Of a DNA stretch of 64,000 nucleotides, positions 53,947-61,656 are shown in pieces. The stretch is from Rhizodiscina lignyota (Eukaryota > Ascomycota > Dothideomycetes > Aulographales > Rhizodiscinaceae), in the NCBI GenBank assembly GCA_010015805.1, contig ML978121.1, positions 62,001-126,000 of the forward strand. Reading direction: 5' to 3'. Made by a program: the position numbers and the translations under genes. The notes below the pieces were generated by a model, which was given only the letters and a program-made list of their open reading frames with translations, made no database searches and was not told where the DNA came from. Every line of letters begins with the position of its first letter. Position 1 is the stretch's first letter.

Positions 53947-55701
53947 TCAGCCTTTGCGGAAGCGCTGTGGTGGACGCCGTTGCTTCCGAGGCCTTCTCCA
54001 ATCCGTGGTATTGTTCGTCTGGATCTTGACGCACATGCTTGATCTCTGAAGTTCTTCAGCATATGCTCGACTGACGCTCGATGTCGCCGTCACAATTTTT
54101 GCACTGTGCGAAAGCTCGAGTCGAAGCATATCCATCAGCTCCAGTGCCTCACTGCGATCGTATGCCGTCGCATGTGCCAAGAGGTCTGCGTCCAGAACGA
54201 TAAATGCGGAGCTGATGCTGGTGAGCATGCGCCCCAGGATGGCAACCCATTGCTGTAAACCTGCTGCTTCTCGAAGTTGTTCCACGGTTATCGGAAAGGG
54301 ACTGTCAAGGAGGTTGCCGGCTCCGACTTGCATTGCCTGAAGCGTCAACATACGAACAATATCCGTTGCTCTCAGGCGTTGAGACCAGTATTCCTCATAT
54401 CGCAGAGCCCAAATGATCTGCATGCGGTTCGTTTGGACAAGATCGATCAGGTCGACCATGAAAGCCTTTGCTACCGCTGGAATGTAAGTGTCGATGAGAA
54501 GCAGCGGACTGCTTTTCTGTAAGCTCCATGCATTGAGCTTCTCAACCTCTGGTAGTTGTAGTCTCATAGGTGCGCGATGTCTGTTGCGCATGGATCGGCA
54601 GAATTGTAAACTCTCCCCCGACGTCGGCAGCGAGTTCCACATGGGCAGAGACAGCATTTGATTGAGATGGACTCGATTCAAAGTCGTCCGCTGGGAGGTG
54701 AGATCAAGCCGAATTTCTTTCAACATACCTTTGTACAGTCAGTAGCTAGCCTTTAGGTTGTAAGAGTGCTCTCACAGATCATAGAGTCCTCCATTGTACC
54801 GAATTTCATCTGGAATAAGCTCGCCAGATGCTGGCTCTCCACCTTCAGCTCGTTCATCTCTTTCCTTACTAGCTCCAAATTCTTCGTACCCTGCAAGACC
54901 TCCAATCTTGTGTCGCGGACTTCTACGTTTAGCGCTACTTCCGCAAGGCGTCTTACCTGCTGCGTCTCAGCTGCAATGGCTTCGTATTGAGTCCGGAACT
55001 TCATGTCCCATGGCTGGAGGATTGACTTGATGGCGTGTACTAAACGGCTGTCTTTGTACCACTTCAGCGCGGAGACGAAGAAGATCAGGATGTGCGCATA
55101 GAGCCGGGCCACGGAGGTCTGCATTTGAGCCGTTGGGTATAGAACTAAAAGTAATGATTGCTGCGGAAGAAGGTCGGCGACTTGGGAAACAGATTTGCTC
55201 AGCTTAGAGGCGCTCTCCGCATGGTTTGCGATAGCCTCCAGAATCTTAGTGATAGAGTATCAACGCTGCGGGTATGCAACTCACGACAAAGAGAAGTTTG
55301 AATGTGCCCCATGCCAACGAGACGTACTCGGGATGTTGCTGTACTAGCACGTCGAAAATATTACCGTAATAGAGAATTTTTTCTGACAAGCCAGTCAACC
55401 ACATGCGTGCTTTGGCCTGAGCCTTGCTCAACGGTGTATCGTGGTGGGCCAATCCGCCCGCCTCAGTCGTGGGTGCGACGCCCTGGAATCTGTCTGTGGA
55501 ACATCCGGTCCGACCTTCGTATGTGATTCGAGCTTCTTGAAGACACTTTTGGACGTCTGATATGGAATGATTCGAAACACCATGTTCTGAACTGGATGGA
55601 AATAGGGTTTCAAAGTCCTGAGGCTTGACTGCAGAGCGGAGCAGGAGCTTTGCATGCGAGAACGTCGTCGACAGAATCTCGCTCGAGCTGGACGTAGGCA
55701 T
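53947..55701 (-). CDS. DUF7708 domain protein without an NLR core
   Basis: Three exons, 55701-55285, 55235-54776 and 54728-53947, join in phase and give 552 residues. The first intron is only 49 bases (GTGAGT...GGAG; an alternative acceptor makes it 40). The DUF7708 region begins near residue 95: MWLTGLSEKILYYGNIFDVL, then QQHPEYVSLAWGTFKLLFV, and across the splice LLLVLYPTAQMQTSVARLYA, LKWYKDSRLVHAIKSI. A coiled-coil-like stretch LEVLQGTKNLELVRKEMNEL follows. The last exon has SPLLLIDTYIPAVAKAF and ends in a basic tail KQRRPPQRFRKG. In fungi DUF7708 commonly precedes NACHT or other STAND modules; none is present here, so this is a stand-alone form. Function unknown. Confidence 0.75.
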
Positions 55702-56018
55702 GTTAGCCGTGTCTCCGATGCGAATTTACATTACGGCAATCAAGAATTTAACCACCAAGATGATCAAAATTGTCTAGACCAAGGGGATTTGTCGCTTACC
55801 TTGACGAGGATTCCGAGTCGGAGTACCAGCCGGAGAGGTCAGCGCCAGGCACAGGATCCATCTCTACTCATGCTTTGGGGGGAACATAGACGGTATCAGA
55901 TGACTGAGAACATGAGGAACATATCCAAACCTGGACTGTTGAAGTGTATTTTTGCAAGGCTCAAGATGAATATTGGCGAGGCTGAAATCGACTGCCTCCT
56001 AAAGTGTGGCGGAGCATA
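55702..56018. other. Upstream of DUF7708 gene
   Basis: 317 bases. A plus-strand frame crossing it into the 18S fragment has no family match and is taken as chance. Confidence 0.45.
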
Positions 56019-56575
56019 TGCACGCGGTGAGGCGGACCGGTCAGCCCACTCCAAGGTTCAACTACGAGCTTTTTCACGGCAACAACTTTAATATACGCTA
56101 TTGGAGCTGGAATTACCGCGGCTGCTGGCACCAGACTTGCCCTCCAATTGTTCCTCGTTAAGGGATTTAAATTGTACTCATTCCAATTACAAGACCCTAA
56201 AGAGCCCTGTATCAGTATTTATTGTCACTACCTCCCCGTGTCGGGATTGGGTAATTTGCGCGCCTGCTGCCTTCCTTGGATGTGGTAGCCATTTCTCAGG
56301 CTCCCTCTCCGGAATCGAACCCTGTGAATGTAAGTTAGCTTGGAGGCCTTTTGATTTATACGAAAATGAGTTTAAACGTACCTAATTCCCCGTTACCCGT
56401 TGAAACCATTGTACTCCACTATAGTACAATCGAAAGTTGATAGGGCAGAAATTTGAATGAACCATCGCCGGCACAAGGCTATGCGATTTGTTTAATTATT
56501 ATGAATCATCAAGGAGCCCCAAGGCATTAGCTTATCTATATTAAACACACCCGTCGACTTTAGCGTGGGCTTATA
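56019..56575 (-). rRNA. Partial 18S rRNA gene fragment (5' third), interrupted by an intron
   Basis: On the minus strand this reads as small-subunit rRNA from about position 170 to 690. Canonical universal segments are visible: GGTGCCAGCAGCCGCGGTAA (rc of 56111-56130), AACGGGTAACGGGGAATTAG, the GGTTCGATTCCGGAGAGGGA segment, AATTACCCAATCCCGACACG and CAAATTTCTGCCCTATCAAC. The 3' two thirds of 18S, ITS, 5.8S and 28S are absent, so it is a stranded piece and not a working rDNA unit. It is diverged from the common fungal sequence toward the 5' end (56460-56575), with several C-to-T and G-to-A changes. The piece near the 5' end fades after 56575. Confidence 0.9.
56322..56381 (-). other. 60-base spliceosomal-type intron inside the 18S fragment
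   Basis: On the rRNA-sense strand GGGGAATTAG is followed by GTACGT, 60 bases later CACAG, then GGTTCGATTCC. Removing exactly 56322-56381 restores the canonical uninterrupted string GGGGAATTAGGGTTCG. The insert has a GT donor, a CTAAC branch motif at 56334-56338 ending 12 bases from the 3' end, and an AG acceptor. It is too short for a group I intron. Spliceosomal introns at nearby 18S positions are known from lichen-forming and other euascomycetes. Confidence 0.85.
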
Positions 56576-58133
56576 ATCATTTCATGCCGTTTCTTTTGGA
56601 CTGTCGGTTACTCCTTGAATAGAAACCAGCGATTGAACGACTATATTCTTAGCCTCCGCATCCCTATAGTTTCCCACCCATACACTAGGCCCACGATAAC
56701 ACTAACCGCAATCCAGAGTGCTGTGGGGATGTCCGCGCCACTCTGTTTCATCTTCGCAAACGCACGATCGAGCCCCTCTCCTTACGTTCGATCTCGCTGT
56801 ACTTCTTCTGCGGAGTGCCGTGCAAGACCTTTGCGTTGCTCCATTTCATATTTGCAAGCGTGTGATCGAGCCTTCTCTTCTTACGTTCAGCCTGCTGTAC
56901 AATGTCTGCGGAGCAATGAAGGCCACCCAGTAACGTTGAGGGTAAATTGCAATACTGCATGGCTGGTCGTTATCGGAACACAGATGGCGATTTGTAGTTG
57001 CAACGAATTCCAACCGCATCTCCTCCGTCCATTACTACTTTGAGATCGATTCTTGAGACATAAATTTGGCATGTGGCAGGGGAGTGCGGTGAGTCCTCAA
57101 GGACGTCGAATGCGTATCGATACAAAGTACAAGACGAAAGAAAAGCACTGCATGATTCCCCGGATCGCTAAGAGCTCGAAGTCAAAGGACAGAATTGGCT
57201 TTATTTGACAACAGAACGTTAGCCTATAATTGAGGTCGGACTATTCATAGTCTAGCTGGTGGCAACATACCAAAGAGTAATAGAGGGAGCTTTGTAGAGA
57301 TCCCTCGCTGACTGGCTCAGCGAATTCCGACTTCCATGGCCACCATCCTGTAAAATTGTTAGCAAATAGAATAATTGAAGTGAATTGAAGGGGGACTTTC
57401 CTCAGGCTTCACGATCGCATGAAATAAAGGTTACTTACTCTTTCGAGCCCCAACAGCTATGCTCTTACTCAAAACCCTCCGAAGATATCAGAGTGGTGAC
57501 GATCGCGTATGAGTCTGAATGGCGAGAAGGTTAAAACACTGCCCAGTTCGAGCAGTATCTTGCGGAGCTTGAACTCCGAGATTGTAGAGCTTTCGCCCTT
57601 GCGGTCTTGTGAGGTGGCTCTCACACCACGTTCGGAGATGTATGTAAGGATCCGACACAAAGTGTACTGATTCTGCCGGCAATATAGCCGAACGATGCTC
57701 TCCCTCACTTCAAAGAGAGGAGCAACCTTTTCATATTTACAGTAAAAAGATACTGAAAGGTGTTTCAAGTGAGAGCCGAGAAACGACGCTCCGGCAGCGG
57801 GCGCCAAGCACTGACGTTGTGATGCCCCAGGATATCATCCCCAAACGCCCCGCCTCTAGCCAATCTTCTGTTGAGGCATGGCCATGACAGTGTGCAGCAA
57901 AACATGTCTTCAACAAATCGCTAACACCCCATTTTACCCACTGCCACCTTTCTCCCGCCAACTCCCGCCGTTGCTTCAACCAAGGCCCTGGAGCTCGGGT
58001 GAAGGGACTGCAACGGCTGAACTTGCTGCTGTATGATATGATATTCTTCCTATAACCTCGCGTCACCTAATTCTATCTCACTTCGACGGTATTTCAATTC
58101 GGCGCCTCACCAGAGGCACACGCTTTGCCAGCT
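56576..58133. other. Gene-free stretch between the 18S fragment and the acyltransferase
   Basis: 1.56 kb with no supported gene. It includes the imperfect repeat pair at 56735-56918 and, in its last 200 bases, the promoter and leader of the acyltransferase gene. A 112-codon minus frame at 57469-57807 has no family signal. Confidence 0.5.
56735..56918. repeat. Imperfect direct repeat, two 86-base copies 98 bases apart
   Basis: Copy 1 spans 56735-56820 and copy 2 56833-56918. Both contain GATCGAGCC, TTACGTTC, CTGTAC and TCTGCGGAG in the same order and spacing. Differences are largely C/T and G/A transitions. The unit has no recognisable function. Confidence 0.7.
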
Positions 58134-60606
58134 ATGGCTTCTACACAGGAAACAGTCCCGTTGACTTCGGGCGAAAATAACAACTCTGCCCACACCAAGC
58201 CTCCAGAGAAGACCCAAAGTGCAACCAAGGCAACCACCTCGAACAAAAACAAAAGCAAAGTGCACAAGAAGCTCAACGCGCCCATGAATGCTTTTGTCTA
58301 CGATCTCTTCCTCTGGCTCCTCTCAATAGTCGTCGACCTCTTCTTCCGCGAAATCCACCCGCGCTCATCATGGAAAATTCCTCGCAAAGGCCCCGTCGTC
58401 TTCGTCGCCGCGCCGCACGCAAACCAGTTCGTGGACCCGCTCATACTTTCGAGGACGATCAGGCTGGAGGCACACAGGCGGGTGGCGTGGTTGATTGCGG
58501 CCGCGAGCATGAAGCGCGAGTTTATTGGCACTGCGGCGGGCTTGATGGGCTCTGTGCCCGTGGGACGGATCCAAGATGAACTGAAAAGCGCAGAGGGGAA
58601 GATATACTTGCCCGACCCGACCAACGACCCGCTATTGATTCGGGGAGTGGGAACGCACTTCGAGAGCCCGCAGTTTGAAGTTGGAGGCACGATAGCGTTG
58701 CCCAAGGTGGATGGAGAGGCGGCGACCGCGGAGATCGTGGAGATTATCAGCAATGAAGAGATCAGGCTAAAACGAAAGTTCAGAGGCCGAAATGGCATGA
58801 AGCAGCTCACGGGTCGAGACGATGTGGACAAGGATGGCAAGCTGACCAACGGCGACGCAAATGGCTCCGCCAAAGGGAATAACGATTTCAAGGGAACGTC
58901 ATTTAAAGTTGCGCCGAAGGTTGACCAGACCGATGTTTATGAGGCAGTGTTTGAGAGGCTAAATAGAGGCGGCTGTATTGGCATCTTTCCAGAAGGCGGA
59001 AGCCACGACAGAACAACTTTGCTGCCGCTGAAAGCCGGTGTTGCAATCATGGCTCTTGGAGCACTTGCACAAGCTCCCCATTCTGGTCTCAAGATCGTCC
59101 CGTGTGGCATGAACTACTTTCACGCGCACAAGTTCAGATCGCGGGCGGTCATCGAGTTTGGCAATGCCATTGAGCTTCCGATGGAGCTCGTGGAGCAGTT
59201 CAGGAAAGGGGGCGAGGACAAGCGGAATGCTGTTGGCGAGACTCTCGATATTGTTTTCGCGGGTCTGAAGGACGTGACAGTCCAGGCGCCTGATTACGAG
59301 ACGTTGATGGTACAGCTCCCCCTTTTTCTTCTTCTTCTTCTGAGAAGCTTACGGCGCATTACAGATGATACAAGCTGTCCGACGCCTTTACCGACCGAAA
59401 GATAAGAAGCTGCCCCTCTCCAGAGTGGTGGAGCTCAACCGTCGACTTGTTTTAGGATATGACAAGTTCAAAAACGACCCAAGAATCATCAGCCTGAAGA
59501 AAGATGTGATTCAGTACAACAAGCAGCTCATGGCCTTGAATATCCGAGACCACCAAGTTGAGTACGCCAAGATGCCCATTATTAAGGTCGTCTTCTTCCT
59601 TTTCTATCGTACAACAAAGTTGCTCCTTCTTTCCATTGGCGTGTTACCTGGACTCATACTCTTCTCTCCTGTGTTCATTGTGGGCAAGGTGATTTCAATC
59701 AGGAAGTCGAAGGAAGCGCTTGCAGCTTCCAGCGTCAAGATTAAAGCTCGTGATGTTGTGGCAACATGGAAGCTACTCGTCGCCATGGCTTTAGCACCAA
59801 CTCTGTATACCCTTTACACCTGCTTACTGGCGTTCATGACGTGGGATAACCGGGTGTGGGGATACGTTCCAGATTACGTTCCTATCTGGACCGTGTTCGT
59901 CTTTGGAATGATCTTCTTCCCCACCATTACGTATGCAGCGCTGCGTTTCGGCGAGATTGGAATGGACATCTTCAAGTCACTTCGACCACTCTTTCTCGCG
60001 CTACAGCCGTCGTCCGGCAACACACTCGTCAAACTGCGAAAGCGTCGGACGGAACTGGCAGCGGATGTCACGGACCTCATCAACACCCTTGGACCTGAGG
60101 TCTTTGAGGACTTTGATACCGCTCGTATCATTGACGATCCGTACAGGACGGGCACAGTCGAGGAGCATGTCAGCAGATACCATCACCGGTATGCCAGCGA
60201 GCCTGATGGCTTTAATGACACGCCTCGCACGCCGACGCACGAGCGTGAGCATAGCGGCTTCTTACAGCTCACGCCAATGAACTCTGGTCGCCATAACATA
60301 CCACACAACGAATCGTTCAGCAATCTGGGTGGGATTGGGCTTTTCGCATCGAGGCCTGGCACGCCGACGAGCAAGCGTGAACGGTCGAGGACGAATTCGA
60401 GCGGCGGCTTCGGGGTGCAGGGCTTCACGACGCTCGATGGGGAGAAGGATGGGTTACCGTTCGATGAAGTCAGCAAGAGGATCAGGGGTGCGATGAAGGA
60501 AAGGGGTGAGAGGAGACGGAGCGGCACGGGCACCAGTGGGTGGGAGCTTGGAAGCGATCCGGGGAGTGAGCCTCCTACCCCGGGAGGCTTGAAGAAGGAA
60601 CTTTGA
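58134..60606 (+). CDS. Glycerol-3-phosphate/dihydroxyacetone-phosphate acyltransferase (Sct1/Gpt2 type)
   Basis: Catalyses the first acylation of glycerolipid synthesis in the ER. Two exons, 58134-59309 and 59365-60606, flank a 55-base intron (GTACAG...ACAG) and give 805 residues. A first membrane segment (about 53-72, VYDLFLWLLSIVVDLFF) precedes the PlsC domain. Motif I is HANQFVD (H95, D101). GSVPVGRIQD, then FPEGGSHDRT (motif III) and IVPCGMNYFHAHKFRSRAVI (motif IV) follow. The insert between motifs I and III is long, as in fungal Sct1/Gpt2. Four hydrophobic segments follow in exon 2 (LLLLSIGVLPGLILFSPVFI, then ATWKLLVAMALAPTLYTLYT and others). The C-terminal tail is hydrophilic and Ser/Pro-rich with likely phosphosites. 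Start MASTQETVPL at the first ATG. Confidence 0.92.
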
Positions 60607-61656
60607 GCTTTTGCAGTAGCCGGCTCTTGTTAAAAATGTGTTGCTATGCGATGCTTTTGGTTATAGGGGAGCTTGCGGGGAGCTTGTGTCGGGGGAGCAT
60701 GGCGTTTTCATAGCGCGGAGTTGCGCGGTGGCCTTTGCGCGCACGGCACACGACTGTGGCTGGTTCTTCCTCACTCGAAGCTGTCATGCTGCATGTCATG
60801 GAATCACGGGCCTCTTCCTGTAAATTAACATGTGTATGAATGATGATGCGCAATCGTGCGAGCGCGATAGGCAAAAGACATTGCGCAGCTGAGCGAGTGA
60901 GCCTATGAGGGCGCGCTGGAGTTTTCTCAACGGCGCCCGAGAGCGCGCGATGCACATGGCCGCACTGTATAAAGAGAGTCGACGAGATGCCAGCCTCCCT
61001 CGAGGCGCCGGCCGCCTCTAAGCTGTGCGTGGCTGCGTGCAACGCGGCAAGCGGAGGCGTGTCGCGGCCGTCTCCCAATGCCAGCGCGCGCTGCCTGATG
61101 CGACCCCCAGGATGCGTGCAGGCTGCTGCCACCCGATTTCTCGCTGCACTCTCTCGCGCTGGGGCGTGCTTACGATTTGCAGCCAGATCACCCCAACTGC
61201 AGCGAGCTTCTGCATCTTCGCGCGACCAGAGACGACATTGTGCTGTAGTGTGGTTGGCCAAGAGATTGGGAGGAAGCGCTACATATCACCCTGCGAAGTC
61301 AATTGACGCACCATCCCTGGTCGTCGCTGAGACGCTGCAAGCCGCAACCACACGCCCGCCCTCGACCTCCACCAACGTCCCGCCGAAGAGCCTTATAGCG
61401 CCGTCAAAAGTTTCCGGCGAGCGCGAGCTGAAAGTCGACCTTCTCTGACGCATTCGACGCACAGCAGCAACTCACGTAGCGGCGGAGGAGCTTCGGCGCA
61501 ACTGCCTTGCCCACAAGCAAATGGCGTGCCAGACGACGGCGCGTTTTGTGAGGTGAAGAGGTGACGAAGCCTTAGGGCCTGGAGGGCCAGAGAGGATTTT
61601 GATCTCCACGATCTCGAAGACATCTCAGAGCCTCTACCGAACCGAGTCCGACCACC
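60607..61656. other. Intergenic, GC-rich, promoter of the last gene
   Basis: 1.05 kb without a supported gene. A TATAAAG sits at about 60967 on the plus strand. The open frames here arise in GC-rich DNA, overlap on both strands and carry no family signal. Confidence 0.5.

Noticed and set aside
60644-61448. 205- and 153-codon overlapping frames in the GC-rich intergenic region
   Set aside because: Opposite-strand overlap, biased composition and no conserved features; explained by low stop-codon frequency in GC-rich DNA.
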